DNA of 64,000 bases from Linnemannia hyalina (Eukaryota > Mortierellomycota > Mortierellomycetes > Mortierellales > Mortierellaceae). Numbering within the stretch: the first letter of the stretch is position 1; each line of letters begins with the position of its first letter. Position numbers and translations under genes: made by a program. Below the pieces are notes generated by a model, which saw nothing but the letters and a program-made list of their open reading frames with translations, was not told the DNA's origin and did not search any database. Location of the stretch: the NCBI GenBank assembly GCA_019671135.1, contig JAHRHY010000005.1, positions 2,590,001 through 2,654,000 on the forward strand, in the 5' to 3' direction. Below, one piece after another: positions 45,393 to 55,815 of this stretch.

Positions 45393-48300
45393 TTATTCAT
45401 TCTCACTGGCCAATAAGTTCTCCACTTCATCCTCAGATGAGCCTTGATCCGCCTCTTCCTTTGCACGCTTGAGCCGGTCAAGCAGTGAGGGCCGTTTGGC
45501 AACTTTGGTTGGAGTATGGAAGACAACTTGTTCCCACTCGAGTATCTCAGCAACATTCTTCGGCGCAGAAGACACAGCATCCTCTGCATCCTCGCCTTTT
45601 TTCTGGTGCTGGTATTGCTGATACATTTGATTCGCGTGTTCCGAATATTCGTGATAGTGGTCCTAGTATTTGAATATACACAGTTTAGTTCTTGAAGCAC
45701 AAACGAATAGCATTTACATACCAGCATTTTTGCAAGTTGGTGTACTGGGTTCCCCAGGAAAAAGCGGAGCTCATCAAAAGTTGAAGGCAGCACGATAGTG
45801 TCAGAGGCCCTGCCTGCCACCCATATGTCATGCCACTCTCTTACTCTGAAAACGACTGCGGACATGCCTGGAAAAATAACAAGAGTGGGTTAGACATCCT
45901 ATTTTAGGAACTACGCCAGACAATAGTTGTTCTTTTCCTTACCATGTACGGATAGAAGTAGCGGACATTCCAGTTCATACTTGTCCAGCTCAAGCAAGAT
46001 GCTTTTGTTGATCTTGATGTTCTTCCTGAGCTGACATGCCACTTCTAGTTTTGATGCGCTCGCACGTTTGAACTCGAAATTACCGACCTCAACCGAGTTG
46101 ACACTCAATAGCCCATCACACTTCCGAGGCATGGTCCCAGTTTCAAAGACATCTGCCAATTTCGATTTTGACAAACCAGAAGCAGAGCACCCTTGCTCAC
46201 CACTAGAAAAAAGTAAACAATAGCATAGTTAATGATGACATTCGCTGGAATGTCAACATTGGCAACAGCAGCAAAAAAGCTTATAGATTCATGGAGAATC
46301 GAGAGTTCAGAGGCAGCCCCTCCTGAAAGATTGATGACCAAAGAGCAACGCAATCAGTTTCTGAAGGAGATTTCGATCCATAAAGAAGTCTGATTATACT
46401 CCTGGTTCTACAATGAATAGATAACAAACAAATAAAAAAAAGTATTAGAGTCTGAGAATATGGTGAAGGTAGGAGATGTTTAGAAAGCAGAGTTATCCAT
46501 TCATACATTATCCGTATAACATCAAGTATCCGGCGATACGTTGGATGGGCAACCTACAGATGATAAGTTTCGTCAAGGATCCCTTCCAAGGATTTCTTCT
46601 GTAGCAGACTGTCCACGATCTCCACAAGCACAGTATCCCTCTCATTCAAGGACGGCATGTAGCAAAGCGCTTTCACCTCCTCAGTTGAGGTTTGACCGAA
46701 CCGAGCATTGGCAGCAGAGGAGAACGTATTCCATATACCTGAAAGCGCGATGCTTTAACAATGACAAATGGCATGCTGAGTAATGAGAACCGTGTAAAGA
46801 AGAGTGTCAAACCTAAAAATAAAACCAATACTTACAAGGCGTCCTTGTAATCGAGGCAGTGATGTTTGTCGAACTTTGCTTGAGCTTGAGGGGCCTGGGC
46901 AAAATGCAGGTGTTGAAGAGCGAGCTGGTATAAACTAGACCGCCTGGCGCCCTCTTGTTCATGCCTGACGTCTACTTCTGGAAGATCCACTTGCCAGCCA
47001 TCATACTAAAACCGTTAAATGTAAACACATTAATGATATGCACAACAGTCATATAATAACTGCAAATCCCAATAACATACCAATAACAGGGCCCCCTAGA
47101 TCAAAGAATGCCACGGCTCTTTAATTCTTGTCTTGGAAGTTTCTTGTCTTGCAGTTTTGCTTGGCGCTGCATTTCGACGTGTCCTTCCGCGTTTCAGCAT
47201 GGTTGGGGTGGATGGTGGCTGAAGGGAAGTGTTGATCACTGTCGAGCTGGAGCCTAACAAAAAAAATCATTATGGGACGTTCAGTTGCTGTCATGATCTT
47301 GAATAGTCGGCATCTGCGCACTTCCAGTGACTACATCTGTATGTCTGAAAATACGTACAGCTATTGGTCTCGAAGACATCTCCACCAGTGAACAAGGGTG
47401 GATGACGATCCTTATCATACTCAAACATTGGAGTGAAAGCGTCTGGATCAGCCGCAAGAGTGCCTTCCGGATGTGACTCTGCTCTTCGTGTGTAAGTCTC
47501 GAAATCTTTTGACAAACAATGAAAATAACAAGACCAACAAAAAAGATTAGTACGATAAGCTACAATACAAATCCAGGTCGCTTAGCTGACAATTCACAGT
47601 TCACATACCAACGCGGCTTTTTTTCTTTCGTTTTTCATAGTTCGGATCATGTTGCTGCTTCGACTCGTCACGGTTGTCTGACTCTCCTCTCTCTACAATG
47701 TTGCCACCTTCGTGAGCGGACCCTAGTACAATCGAAGATCAAGGCATGGTTAAGGCTCGCATGTCCTCTTAACATGCACAACAGGAGTAGTGCGAGAGCG
47801 AATCCAATGAAAATTCAGATATTTGACCTCATCTTGAAGAGAGCTTACTGGTATAATAGCGGTCTCCACGGTCCTCTTGTGCGTTTCTTTTGGCTAAGGT
47901 AAGCAACAAACACATATAAAATAAATTAGAATAATGTGACATGTAGCAAGCCGATACCAAGCATCATTTACCATAGAATATTTACCTCGGCGCTTCTGTG
48001 CAAGAGATATCAGCTCCTGTTCCGAATCAGCTAACTTTTTGGAGGAATTCTCAAGGGATGTTATCTCGCTTTCGGTCACCACTCGATCCCGATAGTAAGC
48101 GTCTAGGTGTTTATGATACATCGACGCAGCAAGACCCGCCGCAATTCTCACGTGTTCGAAGGGACAGGTTCACAGGCTCCGGATCCAACCATCCCACTCT
48201 TGCAGCAACTTTGTGGAATCTTCGCGCCTCACTGCCCGAAACGCGATATATTCATTTGGGATAAATTTCAGGTCTCCTTGTAGGCCGAGGAAATATCCGG

Positions 48301-48644
48301 CGCCAACTCTTTTGGTATTCACACAATCTTTCCAACTACGTTTTTTTAGGTGCTTCTCGAGCATCATGGATTCTAACGATCGGAAGAAAACAAGACAAAT
48401 AAAAGGCATCAGATAACATTCAGGACTATCGTAGTAGACGTCAGAGAGTTACTCTTCCAGTAAATATGGTCCTTGTCAATATCCGTCGCAACCGTCAAGA
48501 TGTTCTATCCAAGATAGTAAACACCTGGATGGGGTCATTGAAAAACATAGAGAATGTATCGAACGAGGGGGCGTCGAACGAGGGGGCGTCGAACGAGGCC
48601 GCCTCCATGTCCGCCAATGACCGCGAGACTAACCCATTCTTCAT
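45393..48644 (-). pseudogene. Unknown lineage-expanded fungal gene with PD-(D/E)XK-like motif, probably broken
   Basis: Minus-strand coding blocks can be read from 48,644 down: MKNGLVSRSLADMEAASFD with a threefold APSFD repeat; TVATDIDKDHIYWKSNSL (frame shifted); YFLGLQGDLKFIPNEYIAF; then an in-frame TGA (48,170-48,172) directly before EHVRIAAGLAASMYHKHLD; FETYTRRAESHPEGTLAADP; a block at 46,836-47,008; CVALWSSIFQEGLPL; then CDGLLSVNSVEVGNFEFKRA with ACQLRKNIKINKSILLEL; FRVREWHDIWVAGRAS; and an acidic end (EDEVENLLASENE). The D-x(n)-E-x-K order followed by Q..K resembles the PD-(D/E)XK nuclease core, which is my inference. I recall such proteins as expanded in Mortierella-like fungi, function unknown. 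The stop and the frame change suggest decay. Confidence 0.5.
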
Positions 48645-49642
48645 ACGACTCTGAAATCATATTCGTCAATCAGACACAATGGCGCACCCATCAATGAAAA
48701 ACGAAAGCCAGAGGGTAAAGAGGGCAGGCAAAAAAAGATGCATCGGTTTATCATTAAATTGCGGCGTAACGTTTCACCTTTGTGATGGAGAGAAGAAGAG
48801 TAAATAATGATGAGACAGAACGGATGTGGTGACCGGCGACAATAGGTGTCTGATGAGACGGAGGAGTGGTGGTGAGGATGACAAATAGAGGAGCTACCAT
48901 TAGCCTTCCTCCTTTCTTAAAAGCTTGGTTTTGATTCTGAACCAGAGCTGGTGACGTCTTTACTTAATGTTGATTGGGTCGGAAGTTAAGCTAAATCAAA
49001 ATCGTATTTCACGTAAACTTTGCGTCATTTGTCCTGCTTTGTTCTTTGCTTTTATGCTTGCTTACTTGCTGGTGTATTTTTGTTTGCTTTCTTTTTTCTT
49101 TTGCTTTCGCTTCCATTGCCCAATATGAACCAACAACCCCCTCACAATCAAATTGCCAACCCTCCTCACCCTAGTGGTACTTCACCCGAATCTCAACAAC
49201 TCCAGGAGCACCACCAGCAACACCAGCAACAACAACACTCATTATTGTTGTTGTTGTTGTCTGCAGGGCGTACGACATATGAAAAATCGGTGACATGTCT
49301 CAAACTATAAAAAGAAATGATTATTTCCTTTATAGATAGGAAATAAATGTACAGGACAATGGGCGCGAGAATTACGTCACCGAAGTGAGTAAATCGCTCG
49401 CCCTCCCGAATCCGGAACTCGACCCATGTATTTGCTTATCCCTTCAACCGTTTTAGAATCGAAATCTTTTCTTTTTTCAATTTATCAAGGTTTCCGATAA
49501 AATGGGTTGGGAAGGGTCCCGTGCCGTCTAATGAAAACAACGAGAGTTGTCGTTTCCCAGCTTGCCTCATTACCACCTTCGCTGTCAATTTCGACCTTTC
49601 GTTACTGTCTCCCTCACAAAGAAAACTTCGCCCAGCCTACTC
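48645..49642. other. Intergenic stretch, no gene seen
   Basis: It contains a glutamine-codon-rich patch (49,190-49,235, CAACACCAGCAACAACAAC-like) followed by an inverted GTTGTTGTTG patch at 49,240-49,260, which together could form a hairpin. No convincing frame was found. Confidence 0.5.
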
Positions 49643-51832
49643 ATGGACCCAAGCTTCGAGTTCCTACATTCCTTTGACGTTTCTAACGGTCAAGGTACTA
49701 GCACACTCACTTCCGAGGAGACAGAGGAGTTGTCGTTTTCGGTCATTTGCCGAACTCGAGAGATTCCCGGTGGGGATGATTCCGATGATGAAGAGCGACC
49801 ACCAGAAAGAGAGCAACCGGCGGAAGAGGAGGTGTCCCCTGCATTCTTAGCTCTCGCGAAAGCGAAGAGGGCTGGCAAGAAAGTCGCCCGCGAATCCACA
49901 GAACTCTCAGCCGTCCCTGACTTCAAGGACGTCTTCAAATACCAAAAAACAGTATGCTCAGCACAAACCAACCTATCACCATTGACAATTTCCACACTCT
50001 TCTTCTCCGACCCGGTATTGCCGGATTTGGCAGACAATACTAACGCACATGCAGCATCAAAAGGAGCCGGCACAGGAGAGGGATCGCGCTAATGGGTAAA
50101 AACCACACCTGAAGAACTGCACATATTCCTCGGCATCATCCACATGGGCGTGATCAGGCAGAACTCTATCTCTGAGTATTGGTCAACCTTCCCTGAATGT
50201 CCTCAACACAACATCACTAACTTCATGTCCCTCGTCCGCTTCGAACAACCGAAGGGTTTTTTTCATGCCTCCAACCCAACGAGCCTGAGCAACATTGGTT
50301 CTCAAAAGTAGAGCCTCTTTCGACCAAACTCGCTACCGACTTCGCTCGTTACTGCCAATACGTCAATCGACGAGATGGTTGTTCACTTTTCAGGAAGGAG
50401 TGGCCATACCATACGCATGAAGAACAAACCTATTCCAGAGGGCTACAAGATTCTCGCACTTTGTCAAGCTGGATATACTCTCTCCCTCCTTTACACCTCA
50501 CGCATCCAATCCATCATTGGCATAGAAAAGATAGCAGGATTGACAATGACCTCTTCAGCTGTCGTTCACCTTGCCCAGTTACTCCCCTACTCAGCTCGCC
50601 CATTCAACATATACATGGATAACTATATCCAACAATCCCCTCTTCAAACACTTGCGTGATCTCAACATCGGCGCATGTGATACCGCTCGCATCAACTCTT
50701 CTCGCTTCCCTGAGGCCCTGAAGGTGAACAAAGCGAAAAGCTCCAGCGGAACACCCTGACTGGTATGATCGTCCACCAACAAGTTCTTGCAATTGTCTGG
50801 ATGGATAACGCACCGGTCACCATGCTCAGCACCGTCCATAATATCAGCCACGACGACGACTTTGTTGAGCGTATTCAACGCTGCCCGCGTGGTACCAGCG
50901 CCAACGCCAAGAATGTCCGAGCGGTATTCCACGGCAACAATACAGCAACACTAAAAATTCCCAAACTGATCGACGACTCCAACTACAACACGAATGGCGT
51001 CGACGTCTGCGACCAGTTAAGATCGTATTACAGCACCAATTGACAGTCTCCAGAACATGGGCGCCTCTTTTTTGGCTTATCGACACCACAATCATCAACT
51101 CCTATCGAATCTATGTCACACGAGGGGGGTCTCTTAGCCACAAGCAGGTTCGACTCCAGCTAGCATGGGACTTAATCCGACAGGGAGCACAAGAACTTTA
51201 CAAGTCGACTTTCAAGGTACTCACACGCGAGAATGAATTCAATATGTCGAACCCCACCAAAAAAACAACAATGTATGTCGTCAAGAGTCGCCCTAATTTA
51301 CCACCCATCCTGTCGAGAATCTAGACTAGAACAAGGCAGAGTTGACCTTTTCTTAGGCAGGATCAGGAAGAGAGGTGGAGGAAGAGAACAAAGGGAATAG
51401 GGAGTCAGATATGGGTTTTCAAGGTGTAGACAAAGTATTATTCAAGTTACTAGGTAAGGATCAAACTATTTGGGGTACTATGGGATATATATATGTGATT
51501 GTGAGCAATGCTAATTAATTGTCTTGGGCTCATTCAACTGCGCCCAAGGATCAACTGATCGTGCCAAGGGTCGACCGATCGTACCAAGGGTCGACCGATC
51601 ATAGGGAACGACGCGACACATCCGTTCTATTCCAGGAATACATCTTCCCATATCCACTGACAACAGGCAATACTGCCTTCTCTGTCGCTGTCCTCGGGGA
51701 CAAGGACTTCAGCAACACGACACAAGCGTTCTGGTCCTGCAAGATCTGCTTGGTCCCCTTGTGTATGCCCAGAACCCGTAACTGCTTCACTGAGTTACAC
51801 GAATGGAGTAACAGTCGAAAATGCATCCAGTA
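49643..51832 (+). pseudogene. piggyBac-type transposase (DDE_Tnp_1_7), frameshifted
   Basis: ATG at 49,643 (MDPSFEFLHSFDVSNG) opens an acidic N-terminus. After a stop near 50,090 the core continues in pieces: ELHIFLGIIHMGVIRQNSIS; SIDEMVVHFSGRSGHTIRMK; IYMDNYIQQSPL, with a catalytic-type Asp; VWMDNAPVTMLSTVH; and GVDVCDQLRSYYST, with the last Asp block. After a further stop, FWLIDTTIINSYRIY appears. The end (about 51,735-51,830) keeps a Cys-rich domain: CKICLVPLCMPRTRNCF, then H and C. At least four frame or stop defects make it inactive. Terminal repeats with TTAA were not identified. Confidence 0.8.
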
Positions 51833-52376
51833 ATGGGAGCGTCCCTCTGATAATAACCACAACATAGTAATACACATGAATTGCAATAAAAAAAAGGAAA
51901 AGGGAGCCCCTGGTCTTGTCCTTGATAGTAATAGCAACAGAGCAAGGGATGCAAACAGGGGAACAGAGAGAGACACGAACGAGATTAAGGATAACGAGAG
52001 CTAGTGTTGGGAGGAAGGGCTAGAAACGAATGGTGTTTTATTGTGCAGGGAGTTTTTTTTTTTGGGGGGGTTTTTCTAAGATTTTATTTGTGGCTTGTGA
52101 CCGTGAGTTTGAAGAGGTAATCGTTTTGCGCTATCGCTTTCTTAATTTCTATGGAGACACAGTTAGAGATTTCCTCCGAAGACTGTGTGAGTTTGTGAAG
52201 GAAGAGGATGATATTTGCTGTGTTTATACCAATGAGGCAGCACGCCAGCAGTTGTGGGGGGGTGATGTTATATTTGGGCTTAATGGAGAAGGTGGGGGGT
52301 TTTCATGTCAGTCCCACTCAGTCCCTTCGAATGGGGAGACTCGGTCTCAAGATGTGACTGTGAAATGAATATACTG
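51833..52376. other. Post-piggyBac sequence, no gene seen
   Basis: It includes a T-run and G-run pair at 52,050-52,070. A 112-codon plus-strand frame (52,030-52,368) has poor protein character and no recognisable motif. Confidence 0.5.
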
Positions 52377-52506
52377 AGGAGGCATATGTGTCCTACATCT
52401 CTGCAGGTGTTGACAATATCCACAGCGACCATTAGAGGAGAGTGTGTGTATGATATTAAGCATGTAAAACAACCGCTGTAACATTCTTCGCATGACTATC
52501 CTACTA
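52377..52506 (+). mobile_element. 5' fragment of the TA-flanked MITE family
   Basis: GGAGGCATATGTG, ACATCTCTGCAGGTGTTGAC, ATTAGAGGAGAGTGTGTGTA and ACTATCCTACTAAA follow the order of the first half of the 496-bp element at 37,776. The copy stops where a Tc1 TIR begins. Confidence 0.75.
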
Positions 52507-52590
52507 AAGTGCTCGACAAAAATGATCACAATTTTTGTTAATTTAGCTTTTTTGAAATGCTCATTCATCAATGTTCCGATTAACTCGGTT
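52507..52590 (+). mobile_element. Tc1/mariner TIR fragment
   Basis: GTGCTCGACAAAAATGATCA followed by TTGAAATGCTCATTCATCAA and TGTTCCGA matches the start of the fold-back element's terminal repeat (53,730). It joins the preceding MITE fragment without a gap, so it probably inserted into it. Confidence 0.65.
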
Positions 52591-52596
52591 ATTCTA

Positions 52597-52745
52597 ACAC
52601 CCCCTGTCAGTGCAAAATTTACAGGGGGTGTCTGACAGGGGTGTTTCCAAAAAAAATCTGCCATATGTTTTTGGTCTTTTTTCAATTCTAACAGGGGCGT
52701 GTTTGAACAGGAGCATGGATGGAGATCAAAACACCCTGTCAGAAT
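52597..52745. repeat. Cluster of inverted ACACCCCTGTCAG motifs
   Basis: The motif occurs as ACACCCCCTGTCAG (forward), CAGGGGGTGT and CTGACAGGGGTGT (reverse), then TAACAGGGGCGTGTTT (reverse) and ACACCCTGTCAG (forward). The first set forms a near-perfect hairpin at 52,597-52,647 and the last two form a larger one. It looks like the ends of one or two small MITEs. Confidence 0.55.
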
Positions 52746-53729
52746 AGAAATACTTTTTGCACTTTCTTTTTGCCGCGCTGCTGGCAAAAAGATCATTTGA
52801 CCAGTGCTACCCGTCGTTCTCAATGGACTTCTCTTTTCCTCGCCGTGCATCAAGATCCTCGTTAAAGTGTCAAATCCAGGCACCATCGGCTGTTCAATGA
52901 TCCCTCTTGACCATTTCAGGCACCCCGAATAACACCAAAAAAAGTCCATGTGCACACACTTCACCATTTTTCTCGTGTGCGGGTTTTGTTCCTTGCACGC
53001 CTTGCTTGATATCTCGCTGGAGGACGATCACTATAGTCTTTGTTTAAGTAGCCTTTCATTCCATTTATCCTCTCACCTTTGTCACTCTCCATCTTTGTCT
53101 CTCTCCATCTTTGTCTCTCTCTCTCTCTTTCTCTTTTTCTCTCTCTCTCTCGTTGTCTCTCTCTCTCTCACTTTCTTTGACTTCCTCTCTTTCTCTCTTT
53201 GTCTTCCTCTCTCTCTCTTTCTTTGTCCGTCTTTCTTAGTTCTGCTGAAGAAAATAAAAATAAGAAGCATTAAATGCCCCATTTCTAATCGTTCAAGCTG
53301 CTTCTTCCTCTCCTTCATCCTCTCGCCTAGCATCAAATGAGCATGTCATGGTTGTAGAGCAATTGCAGTAGAATATATATGGTATAGAGTCAGTCTTATT
53401 ATGGAAGGCATCAGGATATCAACATCCCAGATATTCTTCTATCTCTTCCGTCGGATCTCATTCTTCTCTTGGCGCGCTTGTCGCTACGCTAGCAAAGCTT
53501 AAAATACTTAATCCAGTACGGATACTGCCAGAGTTGGAGAGACTAACGGGACTGAATGACCGGTGGAGCAACCTCTGGGGCGAGGGGGACGCCATATCGC
53601 ATGAGTATGGAGACACTGCTCGATGCTGCCGCCGTTTACGAACGCCGAAAATCCTCTCTGTCCATTCTGGATTCCTCGACACGTTGTTCTTCCTTTCCAT
53701 AAGCATACTCTCCAAACGATTCATCCTAC
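52746..53729. other. Low-complexity stretch, no gene seen
   Basis: A CT-rich microsatellite based on TCTCTC/TTTGTCTC fills 53,085-53,230. Long frames on either strand through this part are artefacts of the repeat. No gene can be supported. Confidence 0.6.
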
Positions 53730-54995
53730 AGTGCTCCAAAAAAGATTCACCTTTTTGCGATTTCGACTTTGTTTTGAAATGCTCATTCATCAATGTTCCG
53801 ACCGGCCCCCAGATTCCTGTCATTCATTCTCTCGATTCGTAGCCTCATTCATTACAACTTGCTTCTTTTGCATGGACCAACATCGGGTCATCGTCGGAAT
53901 CGAAATGCCTGAATCGAATGAATCAGTTAATTGGATTAATGCATCCCGATTTTCTTTTTCAACTTGCGGGGTCTTTTTAGTTTCTAACTACCTTTAAACT
54001 TCAATGAGTTACGTACTGAATCCTGTAGGGCTATCTTTCAAAGTTTGGAGTTCTTACTCATAGTCTTTTCTATATGACCTATATGCCTGATTTTACATGG
54101 ACTTAGCACGTGTTTAGCTGTGTTTTTTTAACCACAAGCTCAGTGCGCTTACTACCGGCAAACTGAAAGCTGGTCCATGTATAAGATATGGAGTGGGTTG
54201 TCATCATAGAAAAGGTACGGGATTATCATAACGCTAGCATGAAATATCACTAATAGGGGGTTTCAATCCTTGACATTGGCCAAAAAAAATAAGCGCTGAT
54301 TTCGATGGCTTATTTGAAATACATCTGCCCTCGAGGTGGTGTATTTCAAAATAAGCAAATGCGCATTTGATGGAGGGCGCATTTTGGCTATAAGCCATCA
54401 AATGTCAAGGTTTGAAACCCCCAAATGTAAGTATTGTTACATGGAGCTAGCATGATTTCACACATTGTCATGATATTGCGCTCCATAGAGAATAACTGGC
54501 CTCTTACATTGACCACATTTAGATTATACACCATGCGCTACAAATGGGCCAGCTTTCAGTTTGCCAGTAGAAAGCGCACTGAGCTTGTGGTTAAAAAAAC
54601 ACAGCTAAACACGTGCTAAGTCCATGTAAAATCAGGCATATAGGTCATATAGAAAAGACTATGAGTAAGAACTCCAAACTTTGAAAGATAGCCCTACAGG
54701 ATTCAGTACGTAACTCATTGAAGTTTAAAGGTAGTTAGAAACTAAAAAGACCCCGCAAGTTGAAAAAGAAAATCGGGATGCATTAATCCAATTAACTGAT
54801 TCATTCGATTCAGGCATTTCGATTCCGACGATGACCCGATGTTGGTCCATGCAAAAGAAGCAAGTTGTAATGAATGAGGCTACGAATCGAGAGAATGAAT
54901 GACAGGAATCTGGGGGCCGGTCGGAACATTGATGAATGAGCATTTCAAAACAAAGTCGAAATCGCAAAAAGGTGAATCACTTTTTTGGAGCACTG
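53730..54995. mobile_element. 1266-bp fold-back element with ~455-bp inverted terminal repeats
   Basis: The element starts CAGTGCTCCAAAAAAGATTC and ends with its inverse (TTTTTTGGAGCACTG), flanked by TA on both sides (53,728-53,729 and 54,996-54,997). The terminal repeats pair almost perfectly from 53,730 to about 54,190 against 54,540 to 54,995. There is no transposase. The ends are related to the Tc1/mariner element at 28,770, which could have supplied transposase in trans. Confidence 0.9.
54256..54422. mobile_element. 167-bp MITE nested in the fold-back element
   Basis: Terminal inverted repeat: starts GGGGGTTTCAATCCTTGACA and ends with the inverse TGTCAAGGTTTGAAACCCCC. An inner palindrome around CTCGAGG carries TATTTGAAATACA and GTATTTCAAAATA. 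It occupies the loop of the fold-back element. Confidence 0.75.
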
Positions 54996-55212
54996 TAGAT
55001 TGTCCCATATATTTTTTATTTTTGCTTTTTGTGTTTTGAAAAAAGGAGCAGGTAAGAAAAGGACAAACGGTGAAGGTAGAAAAAAGGATATGGATGGGGG
55101 TCGAAGAAGATGGCGAACGAAAAAGACCTCATACGGCAGTCCAGATAATGGAACCAGAAAGTGGGATTGGCGAATGGAAAGCCTACGAGAAAAAAAAAGA
55201 AATCTAGCTGCT

Positions 55213-55815
55213 CTAGCAAGAGATTCCAATGCTGACGTGGGGGATGTTGGCACACTTTCTGAAGATCTTGGGTCCAATGCACAAGTTGGCCGAGATGTTA
55301 ACCTTTCCATTGCGGCAGATTCCATTGACACCAACTTTTCCAGCAATGCTGTCAATGGGGTTGACGGAGCATCCTTGATGGACATCAGCGCATTCAATGG
55401 CATTGGCTTTGATACCAAAGGCACTCACATCCAAGGTAATACCTCGCTCAAACTTGCAAGCCTTGAATTTGATAATCTTGATACTGAACTCAACGCAGTT
55501 GTCATCCTCCAACATTCTGAACTCTCTAAAGTCCTCGTCCATGTGAGGAATCCAACCATACATCTCCATGAACTGATGAGGGTGGATTACAGTGATTTCC
55601 AACTCATGGGTATCCACGTGGATACCATCGTCAGCGGTGTCCCCTTGAGGATGGCGGTACTGGGGCATTGCAACGGTAGAGTCCTTTTGAAGGCGGTATG
55701 GGCGAGCAATCCAATCCTCAAGGGAGTTCGTGAATTGGCTTCTTGGAGCAGCGTTACACACACCGCTCAAGGCGAGTGCAAAGCAGAGCACGGCAGAAAT
55801 ACGTTTGAAGGCCAT
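55213..55815 (-). CDS. Small secreted protein (200 aa), unknown family
   Basis: A single-exon frame from ATG at 55,813-55,815. A signal peptide covers residues 1-22 (MAFKRISAVLCFALALSGVC, then NA). The mature part contains APRSQFTNSLEDWIARPYRL, HVDTHELEITVIHPHQFMEM, CVEFSIKIIKFKACKFERGI and a C-terminal NISANLCIGPKIFRKCANI. Its cysteines (C-x14-C, then several near the end) suggest disulfides. TATAAAA lies about 270 bases upstream (minus strand, near 56,084-56,090). The frame is long and clean and the signal peptide convincing, so I take it as real. The fold-back element ends 217 bases beyond its stop. No domain was recognised. Confidence 0.7.
   Translation of the reverse strand: MAFKRISAVLCFALALSGVCNAAPRSQFTNSLEDWIARPYRLQKDSTVAMPQYRHPQGDTADDGIHVDTHELEITVIHPHQFMEMYGWIPHMDEDFREFRMLEDDNCVEFSIKIIKFKACKFERGITLDVSAFGIKANAIECADVHQGCSVNPIDSIAGKVGVNGICRNGKVNISANLCIGPKIFRKCANIPHVSIGISC

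Noticed and set aside
48466..48654. 62-codon plus-strand frame with SNEGA repeats
   Set aside because: Antisense shadow of the APSFD repeat at the start of the minus-strand pseudogene.
52347..52967. 206-codon minus-strand open frame
   Set aside because: It runs through a MITE fragment, a Tc1 TIR and the inverted motif cluster, so it is a frame through repeats without protein-like composition.
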